DNA of 64,000 nt from Saitoella complicata NRRL Y-17804 (taxonomy: Eukaryota; Ascomycota; Saitoellomycetes; Saitoellales; Saitoellaceae): positions 124,001 through 188,000 of the forward strand of contig NW_017567018.1 of assembly GCF_001661265.1 (NCBI RefSeq). The letters run 5' to 3'. Position 1 is the first letter of the stretch. Every line of letters begins with the position of its first letter. This document shows, piece by piece, positions 54,435-64,000 of this stretch. The notes under the pieces are model-generated. The model searched no databases, had not been told where the DNA came from, and was given only the letters and a program-made list of their open reading frames with translations. The translations under genes were made by a program, and so were the position numbers.

Positions 54435-57082
54435 ATGACCGATGCGCGAATCACCGATGCCCTCAACCGGCTGGTGGAGTTACATGTTCCGGCCGAAGCA
54501 GGTGTCGCGCGTCAACAGCAGATGGCGGAGCTATGTAAGAGGATGTTGGCAAGGTGAGAGTTTCAGATGTGATTTTACGCAAGTGTTGACCGCAGCGAAT
54601 AGTCGCATGCAACCGTCAGTTGTGGCCGATGTATCGCATGTATCAGACTTGATCAAGAAGAAGCGTATGAGCATTCAGACCCAGTCAATTGCAGTTACAC
54701 TGACACGATTTTACAGTGTTGAAGGACAACGAAACGCCCGAAGATGCGCTGCGCTTTTCCAATCTCTATTCCCGTCTTCAGACCTCACCGGTTCTCCACA
54801 ACAAATGGGCTATTCTTTACCTCCTATACAACCTTTCGAATAACGCAGAAATCAATGCCGCGGATCCCGAAACGCGCGACATAAATGCGGCCTTTTCGTA
54901 CATGGGACTACACAAGATCCCTGAGCGGACTTTGGATGATCCGGTGCAATCAACATTCTCTTCAACAGCCTCTTCGAGACCAGCACCGACCAAAACAAAG
55001 GCGCAGTTACTGGCAGAATACAGACAGCAAAGAGCGAAAGATCATGCGGTACCTAGCGAAAAGACTTTACTGCGGGACATCCCGTTCACGTTGCAAGGTC
55101 TACCGAGTACACACCTTCCATTTTCGAAATCAGATACGCTCAGCTTTCCTGCAAATTTACCACCACCTCTCATCTCCCTGTTGCATTCTCTTGCAGAGCC
55201 GGCATTACTATACAGACGTCTCAATGCGTTCGTGAATGATGCGGATAAAGGACAGAAAGGTGGATTGGTGGGACAGAGTTTCCGTTCGGCGCTGGGAGCC
55301 GAGTTAACCAAGTATCTCGGACTTGTAGCTGCGATCGAGGGAGAAATTCGGCGGGAACTAGTGGATGCCGAGGAGAATATGAGTATTGGATCAGCACAGG
55401 CAGGGATCACACTGAAACGTTGCGTGGCATGGACGCGTGAGGCTACGATGGGATTGAGATTAATGTCGGTCATGGTTGAGGCGATTGAACATCCGGAGCT
55501 CAAGGGTGGTGAGCTTATCTCCGCCATCCATAATTTCGGCACGCATGGTGATCCGTTCGTGAACACCTTTGCACAGAGATTGGTAACGAAGATCACGTTG
55601 CCGTTCTACGAGATGCTGTGTCGGTGGATCTACGATGGTGAGCTTCTGGATCCTTATGAAGAATTCTTTGTCCGAGACGCGGAGCCGAATCAGCGTGGCG
55701 CGGTATGGAATGGGAAGTATGTTCTTCAAACAGCCATGATCCCAGGCTTTATGTCCGAGGCACTTGCGAAGAAAGTTTTTCTAACCGGAAAGAATCTGAA
55801 TTTCCTTCGGTATCAGTGCGGTGATGCGGAATGGGTCGAGAGGCACTCGCGTGAGGCGAGAGCTGCGTCTGATGGCGGCGAGTATGGCGATATTTCTGGG
55901 TCGTCTCTGGAGGCGAGTATCGATAAGGCGTATACTACAACGACGTCGCGGTTGATGGATTTGATGCGGAATAGGTTCCATCTCTTCCATCATTTGGGGG
56001 CGTACAAGCGGTATTTGTTGCTTGGTCAAGGTGACTTCATTGCGCTATTGATGGAGACGTTGGGAGACTCTTTGGATAAACCGGCGATCCTGTTGCATAG
56101 ACATAACCTCACCTCTGCGCTCGATACTGCGATCAGAGAGTCGAATGCGCAATACGAGGATGCAGATGTCCTGCGGCGACTTGATGCTCGTATGCTGGAG
56201 CTATCGCATGGAGAGACCGGTTGGGATGTCTTCACCCTTGAGTACAAGGTTGAGTCACCAGTCGACGTTGTCGTCACTCCCGAATGTGCGCGCGGCTACC
56301 TCCGTGTCTTCAACTTCTTGTGGAGTATCAAGCGCGTCGAATACGCCTTGGCCGCAATATGGCGAAAGACGGCAACAGGCGCAAGGGGTGTTCTGAGGGA
56401 TATGAGCCCAAGAATGAAAGCAGAGTGGATGAGGGCGCGATGTCTGGGGGAGGAGATGGTGCACTTTGTGTGTCAGTTGCAGTACTACATCCTTTTTGAG
56501 GTGCTTGAGAGTTCTTGGGATACGTTTCAAGCGGAGTGTACGAAGCCTGATGCTACGCTTGACACCCTTATTCAGGCACATGCGACGTATATCTCGTCCA
56601 TTACGCAGAAGGGTCTCCTCGATACCAGTCGATTGGGGAAGGCAAACTCTTTCCTATCGCAGCTGCATGAGATCTTCAAGACCATTCTGGCTCACAAGGA
56701 TGCGATGGACGCCCTCTACACAGTGGCGGTGAACGAGTTCACGCGTGTCGCTCAAGAGAAAGCAGAAGCTCAATCCCGAACGGCACGTGGTGAGTGGGGT
56801 TACATCGGTGCCTCTTCCAACCAATCACAAGAATCATCGGAGTTGGACGTTTTGTGCGAGCGCCTGAATGATTTGAAAGCGAATTTCAGCGCAAGACTCC
56901 AGGTACTACTGGGTGATCTGGCATATCAGGCAGATTCTGAGATGAGGTTCTTGGGGGTGAGGTTGAATTACAACGAGTTCTATCAGCTGCCACAGCGGAG
57001 AACGAGGACGTCGAGGAAGGACGAGAGTGGCAAAGGCAGGGAAAGGACGACGACTGGCGACGAAGTGAAGGCCACTACATGA
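54435..57082 (+). CDS. SPC98 (alp6): Gamma-tubulin complex component 3 (Spc98/Alp6)
   Basis: GCP3 is a core subunit of the gamma-tubulin small complex that nucleates microtubules at spindle pole bodies. Exons 54435-54553, 54603-54664 and 54717-57082 join to 848 residues. The first intron must end at the TAG at 54600-54602, because using the earlier CAG brings an in-frame stop. The N-terminus ends in LQTSPVLHNKWAILYLLYNL, a GCP3 hallmark. GRIP1 has LLRDIPFTLQGLPS, GLVGQSFRSALGAEL, LPFYEMLCRWIYDGEL and MIPGFMSEALAKKVFLTGK. GRIP2 follows with LGAYKRYLLLGQGDFIALLM and YLRVFNFLWSIKRVEYAL, then YNEFYQLP near the end. This order and these motifs favour GCP3 over GCP2. Confidence 0.9.
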
Positions 57083-57353
57083 TCACAAAGGTGAAGGAGA
57101 ACTAGCACGAAGCAGATATTTGGGCAGGGACAAACAATAGTGGGGGCCGGTGTTATTGATTTTTTAGATTGGTTTAATTATTAAATTTCCGATTAACCAC
57201 GAGTAAGCATGCTCAGGCACGTACGATACGGTAAGCTTTGCAGCCCGCATCCAAAAATTTGGTTATCGCAACTTCAAAATTCAGGAATCAACAAGACGGT
57301 AAACCCTCAATTCAGTTGTTGATCCGTTCTTTGTTCATCCCAATCGAATCAGA

Positions 57354-58853
57354 ATGGCCACCGCAGCTCCTCGTCTCCAGCCGCTGAAGCTCCCTGTTGC
57401 GCCGGCGCAGCAGACGCCCGAACAGCGTTACTGGAGAACATTCAAGTCTCCGCTCCTTATTAAGGAGTACGGTTCAGTCACACACATTCACTTTTCACCT
57501 AACTCGCCATATGACTTTGCTGTCACCGCGTCTACGAGAGTACAGATCTACTCCGCCAAAACCCGCCAAGTGACCAAGACTATTAGCAGATTCAAGGAAG
57601 TTGCATACGGAGGTGAACTCCGTCAGGATGGAAAGCTGCTAGTAGCTGGTGACGCCGCCGGCCTCGTACAGATCTTTGATGTCGGATCAAGAAATATCTT
57701 GAGGTCGTTGCAGGGTCACATCTTGCCCGTTCACGTTACCAAGTTCTCTCCCGAGAACCTTACGACGCTATTGACGGCAAGTGACGACAAGACGGTTAGA
57801 TTATGGGACATCCCGACACAGACGGCTACCAACATCTTTTCGGGCCACGAAGACTACGTGAGGGCTGCTTGCTTCGTTGCGGGTGGGTTGGTTGCGTCTG
57901 GATCATATGATGGTACGGTGCGTCTGTGGGATCCTAGAGTGAAGGAGAATGGTGGAGAGGTTGGACGTTGGGAGCACGGAGAGGCAGTTGATGCGATTCT
58001 TTCGGTTGGAACGGCTGGTACGACGTTGGTGTCTGCGGGTGGCGATGTGATCAAGGTTTGGGATATCACGACTGGTCGCTCTGAGCCTGTTCGTGAGCTC
58101 CGGAATCACAGGAAGGGTGTTACGTGTCTCGCGCAGGACAAGACCGGTTCTCGTGTTCTTTCGGGTGGATTGGATGGTCATGTCAAGATCTACGAGACCA
58201 GGGACTGGAAGGTCGTTCACGGTGTCAAGTACTCCGCACCACTACTCTCCGTCGCACTCTCCCCAGACGACAAGCACATCGTTGCCGGTATGACCACGGG
58301 ACTCCTCTCCATCCGTACCAGACCAGCAGCAGGCGTAACAAAGAACAAGGCAAAGAAAGACCGCACGAGCGCAAACAAACGAATCATGCGCGGAACGGAC
58401 TACAAACCCGATGCAAACTCTGGCGTCGTCGAAGTCGAAGAAGCACGAAGAAAGCGCCTCAGAGCCTACGACAAACACCTCCGCGCATTCCGCTACGCCG
58501 ACGCCCTCGACTCTGTCCTCACCTCCGCAACAGCCCTCACCATTCTCACCGTCCTCACTGAAATCCGTCATCGTTCTGGTTTGCGACAAGCTCTCCAAAA
58601 CCGCGATCAGGAATCCCTTGCGCCGATTTTGAGATGGTGCACAAAATGGATTCGGGATGCGAGGTATGTTAATTGTGTTAGCGCTGTTATGGATGTGTTG
58701 TTGGATATCTATGGGGGTTCGATGGGTAGTAGTGCGTATGTGGATGATTTGGTGTTGAAGCTTGCGGATCGGGTCGAGGAGGAGGTTTTTATGGCCGAGG
58801 AGGCGAAGAGGATGGAGGGTGTCCTTGAGGGTTTCTTTTTGTCGAGTGTATAA
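57354..58853 (+). CDS. UTP15: U3 snoRNP WD40 protein Utp15
   Basis: Utp15 belongs to the t-UTP/UtpA subcomplex of the small-subunit processome, acting on 18S rRNA maturation in the nucleolus. It has a single exon and 499 residues. The N-terminal line (YWRTFKSPLLIKEYGSVTHI) leads into seven WD repeats, e.g. LTTLLTASDDKTVRLWDI, LVASGSYDGTVRLWDPR and SRVLSGGLDGHVKIYETRDW. The basic KNKAKKDRTSANKRIMRGTD segment lies between the propeller and the C-terminal Utp15 helical domain (LRAFRYADALDSVL, REAL-like LRQALQNRDQESLAPILRW). Length and layout match the family. The upstream gene is GCP3 on the same strand. Confidence 0.93.
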   Translation: MATAAPRLQPLKLPVAPAQQTPEQRYWRTFKSPLLIKEYGSVTHIHFSPNSPYDFAVTASTRVQIYSAKTRQVTKTISRFKEVAYGGELRQDGKLLVAGDAAGLVQIFDVGSRNILRSLQGHILPVHVTKFSPENLTTLLTASDDKTVRLWDIPTQTATNIFSGHEDYVRAACFVAGGLVASGSYDGTVRLWDPRVKENGGEVGRWEHGEAVDAILSVGTAGTTLVSAGGDVIKVWDITTGRSEPVRELRNHRKGVTCLAQDKTGSRVLSGGLDGHVKIYETRDWKVVHGVKYSAPLLSVALSPDDKHIVAGMTTGLLSIRTRPAAGVTKNKAKKDRTSANKRIMRGTDYKPDANSGVVEVEEARRKRLRAYDKHLRAFRYADALDSVLTSATALTILTVLTEIRHRSGLRQALQNRDQESLAPILRWCTKWIRDARYVNCVSAVMDVLLDIYGGSMGSSAYVDDLVLKLADRVEEEVFMAEEAKRMEGVLEGFFLSSV

Positions 58854-59024
58854 GTGGAAGTGAAAAGGTCTGGAGGGTGTGGGAAGGAGGAGATAGACTA
58901 CTGTGTACCCGGAGCTGTTTTGGTAGTCTGATAGAAGAAGCATGTTGCAGCAATGCGCTATCGTTCAGTCCCTTCGTTACTTCCACACCCTATGCGAGGA
59001 TTCGAAGTATAAACTTACACTCGT

Positions 59025-59735
59025 CTACTTCCTTCTCCAAACACTCATCATATCCTTCGCACTACTCTCCCCCTCATGCATCTTCCCCGGCTTCTCAAAA
59101 TACACATTTTCAAAGTTGTCACCAAGCAGCTCCTGATACAGTTCCGGCGTCAACGCATACGGCGGGCCACCCTGATGGCCCGTTATGGGGTGCATCAGAG
59201 CAATCAAATGCCCACCAGGCTTCATGACTTCACTCCAGCGTGCTGCCCATGTTGGTCGAAGAGAGGGATGGAGAGCACAGAGAAAGGTGTAGTCGAAGCC
59301 GAAGTCTACGCGGCCTTCCACACCCTCTGGTAACTCTTTGAAGAAGTCTGCGACTAGAAAGTTGATACGGTCGTTGTTTGTGTCGGGGTATTGGGCTTTT
59401 GCTAACTCGACGGCTTCGGGTGCGATGTCATAGCCGTACACCTGCGCATCGAGTGCTCGTGACAGGTAAGCAACATCGTAGCCCTTTCCGCAACCAGGAA
59501 CGATTCCGATGGGTGTTGCTGCGTTTTCTCGAGCGTTGTCAGGGATCACCGGAAACTTCCTCTCCTCGATGAGCTCGACCAAAGAAGGCGAAACGAAGCC
59601 TCTATCCCATGGAGTTCTGGATGCACGTAAACATCAGCCGTCTACACGAAAGGGGAATGAGAGTTACTTCTTGATCTGCCAAAGATCAGACCAGCTGCCC
59701 TTGTTGTCGAAATGGGATTGTAATGGGGTAGGCAT
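59025..59735 (-). CDS. Thiopurine/thiol S-methyltransferase-like protein
   Basis: This is a class I SAM-dependent methyltransferase of the TPMT family, which in fungi and plants methylates small thiols, bisulfide or halide ions. Exons 59735-59668 and 59616-59025 join to 219 residues. The conserved N-terminus is split by the intron: WSDLWQIK then KTPWDRGFVSPSLVELI. SAM motif I is GIVPGCGKGYDVAYLS, with the acidic residue in VYGYDIAPEAVE. Post-motif DYTFLCALHPSLRPTWAARW and LIALMHPITGHQGGPPY are TPMT hallmarks. Substrate cannot be told. The start at 59735 (MPTPLQSHFD) is the first in-frame ATG of exon 1. Confidence 0.9.
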
Positions 59736-60441
59736 TTGAAGGTATACGACGCAAGACGTCAATGGGTTTATGTCCAAATCATGCAGTGTAACGAAGATTG
59801 CGCAAGCGTGAAAAAGTTCATTGACGAAGTTATTTCCACAGCAAAGTACGTAACGTTGTGTTCGATTACAGTATACCTGGGTAGTTATAGTTACCTAAAA
59901 AGCTCAAGACACATCGAATTCTTTCATGTCATCTTCAACATAAGACTCGCCTGAAAGACGAATCCAACATCAAAGGAGAAATGGGAGAGAGAGCCCGTCA
60001 GAGCGCTCTTCCGTGCAACCCAGCATGCCGTCCGAAGACAAAGCACAGCCGGGCCAGAGTTCATCGTGTCTCGACGCCTAACCCACTGACCAATCCAAGA
60101 GGAAAAGCCGACAAGCTCAAACAGCATCGAAACAAGGGAGGATCCTCGCTCTTAATCGCACGAAAGAGCCAAAGCTCATCAACCGAGTGTAACTCGATGG
60201 CAGGTTTAGAAAACCAATGCCAGAACAGATACTATAGAAATGATCCTATGAAGTATGTTCGTGAGGAACAACAGAACGGAGCGGAGGGCGAGTTTATATA
60301 GCGAACAGGCGTGGCTGGTGCTGGCGGTGCAAATTTCGAACTGGACTGAAAACTCGTGATATCAAAGGTTAGGGTTAGGATTATAACCAAAATAAATAAG
60401 AGAATCAATAACGCCGTAACCACCATATCCATATCAGCATC
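59736..60441. other. Intergenic, no gene seen
   Basis: This 706-bp gap lies upstream of the methyltransferase and downstream of the Upc2-like gene. It contains a short GGTTAGGGTTAGG at 60367-60379, less than two and a half TTAGGG units. No ORF with coding character and no RNA gene is seen. Confidence 0.45.
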
Positions 60442-62181
60442 TTATCTACACTCCCTAACCTTCTCCTTAATCTCCCTTCCCCTCTTCTTAATCGGCTCAA
60501 CCCACCAAAACCCCTCGACCTCCTCCAAACACGCATAATACTCCACCAAGACCTTCATGCCCTCCTCATCGCCCCTCTCTAACGCTTCCATGAACCCCTG
60601 ACTTAGATGTGCTGGCCAGCTTAGGATTTCGCTGAGGTTGACGCGATGGGGACGACGGAGGATAGCGAGGTTATCCAACGCTGGTTTCGACTCCTCGTGG
60701 AAGGGGTGGGAGGGGGATGTCAACGCACGAAGCGAAGACGGAAGGTCATAGCTAAACATCGGTGCTTCGAGTGCGGCTTCCTGAAGGGTCCCAACCAATG
60801 CTTTCCAAGTCCGGGGAGGCATGAGTCCCTCAGAGTGGAGAACAGACATCACATCCCGACATCCACGTAAAAGTTTCATCCATTCTGTCGCGCCGGGGGA
60901 TGTATCCTCGTGTGCTTGTGAGCACGCATACACGCTTAATCCTATACTCGCCAACAAAACCGGTGCGGCGTTCCCCGGTCCAATTCCGGCGGAGATTGCT
61001 TCTCGGAATGTCGAGAGTGCGTTTGCGTGGTGGTATAACATGAGATTTCGCATTTCTTCTCGAGAAGATTCGGGGGTTAGGGCTTCCATGTGGCTACTTG
61101 CGATGGCGAGGAGGGTGTGCATCAGATACGGCACTTGGAAGGCCAACTTGGGCACCTCGGATCTCCAGAGATACGTCGTGTACGAGTCTGACATCGTCTC
61201 ACAGGTCGAAGTTGTGTAAAGATGCATCAGTCGCATATCGGACATGTGGTCGATACACACATAAGGGTTCGGGAGCCACGGGATCGAACACGTAGACTCA
61301 GATCCTTGCAGCGCCTTGGGAGAAGGGGGGCGAGATATGGAGATGGTTGATGCTGAATATTTCGACATCCCTGTTAAATCATCCTCGTAAAACGTCTCAC
61401 GATCGTTTTGATCGAATATCATGGAAGGTGGTGTACCCACTGTCCTCACGGACTGCACAGTGAACGTCGAGGTGTGATCCCACCTTGCCGGTGTTGGGCG
61501 TAACCACAGCTTTGCCAGGTTATCATCCGATACGGGCGTGGGTGGGCTGGATCCATGGATGTCCAGGACGGAGGAGTTAGGTGGTACGGTCGATGACGCT
61601 TCGTCATACGTGAACTTGTTTCCGGACGTGCCTGTCCATTCAACGCGTACCGGGGCAGCGTCTTTGTCGGCTCTGGGTACTGGGACTCGAGGTTGAGTGG
61701 AGTCCAGAGAGGCGTCGCACGCAGACTGTGGTGTGGGTAATCGACTTGGGTGACTGGTGCCAGCGGCCCATTCCGCTAGTGCACGGTTCGCTTCAACTTC
61801 CTGCGGTGGAGAGATATACACATTGGGTCGGCTGTTATCCTCCTTGCCTTGCACCTCTGCAGAGTGAGCTTCAAGCTCAGTTTGCGGCGATACAGGCGCG
61901 GGCGTGGTCGTGGTCAACGTCAACGTCACGATCTTCCCCACATCCACCTGGTTCCTTTTTGACTCCCTTCCGCGTCCTTCCCCTTCCAACCTCTTCAACC
62001 TTTCCTCCCTTTCCTTGTTCCTCTCGACTGCGATGTTCACTGTCCGAACGATATCGCACTCCCCAATCACACCGTGCCGTGAACAATTTACACAAACAGG
62101 TTGTCGTTCATCGCATTTGACACGCCTTGTTTTGCATTTCGTACAGCCCGCTCTTGACTTTGTGTGGGATCGTCGGCCCAT
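60442..62181 (-). CDS. Upc2-like Zn2Cys6 sterol regulator
   Basis: This 579-residue binuclear-zinc factor resembles Upc2/Ecm22, which sense ergosterol and switch on sterol genes. The N-terminal cluster is HTKSRAGCTKCKTRRVKCDE, with Cys13-x2-Cys16-x6-Cys23-x6-Cys30-x2-Cys33-x8-Cys42, and a basic coiled linker follows (ERNKEREERLKRLEGEG). A long Ser/Thr/Pro-rich region leads to the C-terminal domain (about 295-570). That region has LMHLYTTSTCETM, LAFQVPYLMHTLLAIASSHM, YHHANALSTFREAIS and LLASIGLSVYACSQAHEDT, the pattern of the Upc2-type ligand-binding domain. It is divergent from an RTA1-like gene with sterol-response-like sites between them. It could instead be a paralogue with other targets, as this subfamily is expanded in filamentous fungi. 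No intron is needed. Confidence 0.8.
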   Translation of the reverse strand: MGRRSHTKSRAGCTKCKTRRVKCDERQPVCVNCSRHGVIGECDIVRTVNIAVERNKEREERLKRLEGEGRGRESKRNQVDVGKIVTLTLTTTTPAPVSPQTELEAHSAEVQGKEDNSRPNVYISPPQEVEANRALAEWAAGTSHPSRLPTPQSACDASLDSTQPRVPVPRADKDAAPVRVEWTGTSGNKFTYDEASSTVPPNSSVLDIHGSSPPTPVSDDNLAKLWLRPTPARWDHTSTFTVQSVRTVGTPPSMIFDQNDRETFYEDDLTGMSKYSASTISISRPPSPKALQGSESTCSIPWLPNPYVCIDHMSDMRLMHLYTTSTCETMSDSYTTYLWRSEVPKLAFQVPYLMHTLLAIASSHMEALTPESSREEMRNLMLYHHANALSTFREAISAGIGPGNAAPVLLASIGLSVYACSQAHEDTSPGATEWMKLLRGCRDVMSVLHSEGLMPPRTWKALVGTLQEAALEAPMFSYDLPSSLRALTSPSHPFHEESKPALDNLAILRRPHRVNLSEILSWPAHLSQGFMEALERGDEEGMKVLVEYYACLEEVEGFWWVEPIKKRGREIKEKVRECR

Positions 62182-62511
62182 TGCTGTTTGGTCTAGTCGG
62201 TGGAGTAAGTAAGCTTAAACCGGATGCGAACGGTAACGTCGACACGGGTCGCACTTCGCTTCAGCCTAAGGAAACTGCTCGGCGACCAGCTTCAACTGTT
62301 TCCCGAGGTCGAGTTTGGCGACTTCGAACACGAGTCGTGCGTGTGTCGCACCCGCGCCAGACCAGTTGCGGTAATACGAGATACGAACTCGAGAAAATGG
62401 ATACGAACAGGTAAACAACGAATACGAAGCCGTTCGAATATATAAATTGCCCAACTACTCACCATGACCTTCTTTCATCAACTTCCTCAACCTCGGCTTC
62501 TCTGATCCGAT
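62182..62511. promoter_or_regulatory. Divergent promoter, Upc2-like / RTA1-like, with SRE-like array
   Basis: This is a 330-bp shared region. Four ATACGA hexamers (minus-strand TCGTAT) lie at 62374-62379, 62381-62386, 62401-62406 and 62422-62427, all in one orientation. A TATATAAA follows at 62439-62446 and the RTA1-like ATG at 62512. TCGTATA is the established Upc2/Ecm22 core in yeast; here six of its seven bases match at each site. Confidence 0.6.
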
Positions 62512-63432
62512 ATGACAGCTTCAACTCTTCTTACAAGAGACTACGAGTCATACCATTTCTACAAGTATGATCCCTCTCTCGCCGCCGCAATCATCTTTAC
62601 AATCTTCTTCATCCCCACAACCGCATACCACACCTGGCAACTCCACCAAACTCGACGTCTTGGGCCTCGCGCCTGGTATCTCCTCCCTCTCGTCGTTGGT
62701 GCATTTTTCGAGGTAATCGGATATGCCGCCCGCTCCTCCTCCACTCAGAAACCATATGGTACAGGCGCGATGATGCCGTATATCATTCAGTCGTTATTCA
62801 TCTTACTCGCGCCTTCGCTGTTCGCCGCGACGATCTACATGTTACTCGGACGTCTCATCATTGCGCTCAAGGCACAGAAGTTGAGCTTGGTCCCAGTGAG
62901 ATGGTTAACCAAGATCTTTGTCGTTGGTGATGTGATTTCATTCTTGATGCAAGGTGGTGGAGGGGGTATCCAGGCTCAAGCTAGGACGGATCCCGATAAC
63001 TACGACCGTGGTGCAAAGATCATTCTTGGAGGGTTGTTCGTGCAGCTTATTTTCTTTGGACTTTTCGTCGTCGTTACTGGACTCTTTCACCATCGACTCA
63101 ACAAACAAGCCTACGCCCCCGCTCCTGCCCGCAAACTTCTTTGCTCTCTCTACCTCACCTCGGGTCTCATCCTCATCCGATCCATCTTCAGGATCGCGGA
63201 GTATGCACAGGGCAGCGACGGCTACCTCATTTCTCACGAGGTGTTCTTGTATCTCTTTGATGGATTGTGCATGTTTGGAGTTCTGGTTTCGTTTAATTGG
63301 TTGCATCCCACGAGTATGTTTCGGGATCTTGCGGATGGGAATGGAGTAGGTACTTTGGAGATGGTGGGGAGTGAGAGTGCGTTGACTTATAAGAAGGATG
63401 CCAGTCAACACAGTATTCACTCAATGGCCTAA
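62512..63432 (+). CDS. RTA1-family seven-transmembrane protein
   Basis: This is a fungal-specific membrane protein of the RTA1/RSB1 group, linked in yeasts to lipid translocation and resistance to sterol-type toxicants. It has 306 residues and no intron. Seven hydrophobic segments can be counted. The first is near 23-40 (LAAAIIFTIFFIPTTAYH) and the last near 255-272. Hallmark motifs are EVIGYAAR, LLAPSLFAATIYMLLGR, FVVGDVISFLMQGGGGGI and RSIFRIAEYAQG, followed by EVFLYLFDGLCMF. The C-terminal 35 residues are cytosolic, Ser-rich. Substrate is not known. The TATA box lies 66-73 bp before the ATG, preceded by the SRE-like array. Confidence 0.92.
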   Translation: MTASTLLTRDYESYHFYKYDPSLAAAIIFTIFFIPTTAYHTWQLHQTRRLGPRAWYLLPLVVGAFFEVIGYAARSSSTQKPYGTGAMMPYIIQSLFILLAPSLFAATIYMLLGRLIIALKAQKLSLVPVRWLTKIFVVGDVISFLMQGGGGGIQAQARTDPDNYDRGAKIILGGLFVQLIFFGLFVVVTGLFHHRLNKQAYAPAPARKLLCSLYLTSGLILIRSIFRIAEYAQGSDGYLISHEVFLYLFDGLCMFGVLVSFNWLHPTSMFRDLADGNGVGTLEMVGSESALTYKKDASQHSIHSMA

Positions 63433-63565
63433 GGAAATACCGGAGTTCAATTCACGCCGTGACCATAGTACTAGTGATACCTTACGTACCTTAGTTATGC
63501 AAGTTTTTCTTTACCTTTGAGCTACACCTTGTCGAGACGGGGCATAAACCTCGATCATCAAAAAC

Positions 63566-64000
63566 CTACTCGTACTTCTTCGCAATTGGATTCCTTCCCA
63601 CATCCCCCAAAAAGTCACTCGAAGCCTGCAAAGCCGTCGTATGGCACCACGGCTTCGCCGCCATCTCCTTCGACATACACGTAATGAAATCGTCACTCCA
63701 ATGACCACGCGGCCATTCCCTGACAATCGCTTCGTAAGTGTCAGGATGTACCCAAGCCTGATGAGCCCCGATATTATCATACAAGGTAGCTAACTGGATT
63801 AGCTGCCCGTGCGTCGTGATCCGCCCCGGCACGAAGTTCGTATGGCGCAAGATCGCTTCAGTAACGCTATCAATGAGGTCTTGAGGAACATCGTAATTTC
63901 CCTCCTTCTTCTTTGCCCTGAGGTAATTGTACGTCTCGATACCCCCGCGGTACTCGAACGACAGCTTTGTCGTCAGGAAGAACTCGTCGGCGACACCGAT
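63566..64000 (-). CDS. HD-domain hydrolase, cyanamide hydratase-like (partial)
   Basis: The last 140 or so residues of a protein like yeast Ddi2/Ddi3 cyanamide hydratase, a metal-dependent HD-fold enzyme that turns cyanamide into urea. The N-terminal part with the HD metal ligands is beyond the right edge. Visible family motifs are KLSFEYRGGIETYNYL, then AILRHTNFVPGRITTHGQLI, QLATLYDNIGAHQAWVHPDT, and the C-terminal REWPRGHWSDDFITC and AAKPWCHTTAL. A conserved histidine (RHTNF) probably binds metal. The frame is open to the edge, so the start is not in this window. Family assignment is good; the reaction is inferred. Confidence 0.75.
   Translation of the reverse strand: MGVADEFFLTTKLSFEYRGGIETYNYLRAKKKEGNYDVPQDLIDSVTEAILRHTNFVPGRITTHGQLIQLATLYDNIGAHQAWVHPDTYEAIVREWPRGHWSDDFITCMSKEMAAKPWCHTTALQASSDFLGDVGRNPIAKKYE

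Noticed and set aside
60367-60379. Second TTAGGG-like motif (GGTTAGGGTTAGG)
   Set aside because: Only about two units without an inverted partner; can easily arise by chance in 64 kb.
1-64000. tRNA, rRNA, CRISPR array, intact transposon, secondary-metabolite cluster
   Set aside because: I looked for tRNA B-box sequences, direct-repeat/spacer arrays, transposase or polymerase motifs and PKS/NRPS-type genes and found none I could support by eye. A tRNAscan/Infernal run would be decisive for RNAs.

Overview
The window is 64 kb of nuclear DNA from an ascomycete fungus, most likely a filamentous or dimorphic one near Pezizomycotina. The evidence is two Zn2Cys6 transcription factors, an RTA1-family membrane protein, a Spa2 polarity scaffold, an AzgA purine permease and a TTAGGG-type telomere motif. 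Genes are compact and carry 0 to 4 introns. Most introns are 48-65 bp with GT...AG ends. I cannot name the species.

About 34 protein genes can be supported, most of them core housekeeping genes. Left to right they are: partial acyl/coumaroyl-CoA ligase (-), LPMO-like secreted protein (-), IMP dehydrogenase (-), IQGAP/Rng2 (+), a gene-poor 2.8-kb stretch with degenerate repeats, an inverted telomere-type motif and a chromodomain-like fragment, Emp24 (-), a PSMG4-like proteasome chaperone (+), AzgA (-), Spa2 (-), Ssu72 (-), an SH3 protein (+), a HhH protein (-), a Srk1/Rck2-like kinase (+), glutamate decarboxylase (+), a protein with an internally repeated domain (-), Orc4 (+), a cNMP-binding F-box/LRR protein (-), an Aladin-like nucleoporin (+), Cactin (-), an ERCC6L2-like SNF2 ATPase (+), a Zn2Cys6 factor (+), an ING/PHD protein (-), a Hos2-type deacetylase (+), a START-type PITP (+), an SDR (-), exosome Rrp41 (-), a 2.3-kb gap, an orphan ORF (+), a DUF3245-like protein (+), GCP3/Spc98 (+), Utp15 (+), a TPMT-like methyltransferase (-), a Upc2-like factor (-), an RTA1-like protein (+), and a partial cyanamide-hydratase-like HD enzyme (-).

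Many neighbours are head-to-head pairs sharing a 130-330 bp promoter, so several basic functions (replication, transcription, splicing, pore) may be co-expressed. I see no secondary-metabolite cluster, no intact transposon, no tRNA or rRNA gene and no CRISPR array.

The most interesting signals are four spaced copies of a near-perfect sterol-response core (TCGTAT) between the Upc2-like regulator and the RTA1-like gene; an F-box/LRR protein with two cyclic-nucleotide domains that keep their ligand residues; an IMP dehydrogenase with an altered catalytic loop; a head-to-head TTAGGG motif inside degenerate repeats; and a class I PITP in an ascomycete. All gene structures come from reading the sequence by eye. 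Intron ends were checked for frame but not against transcripts.
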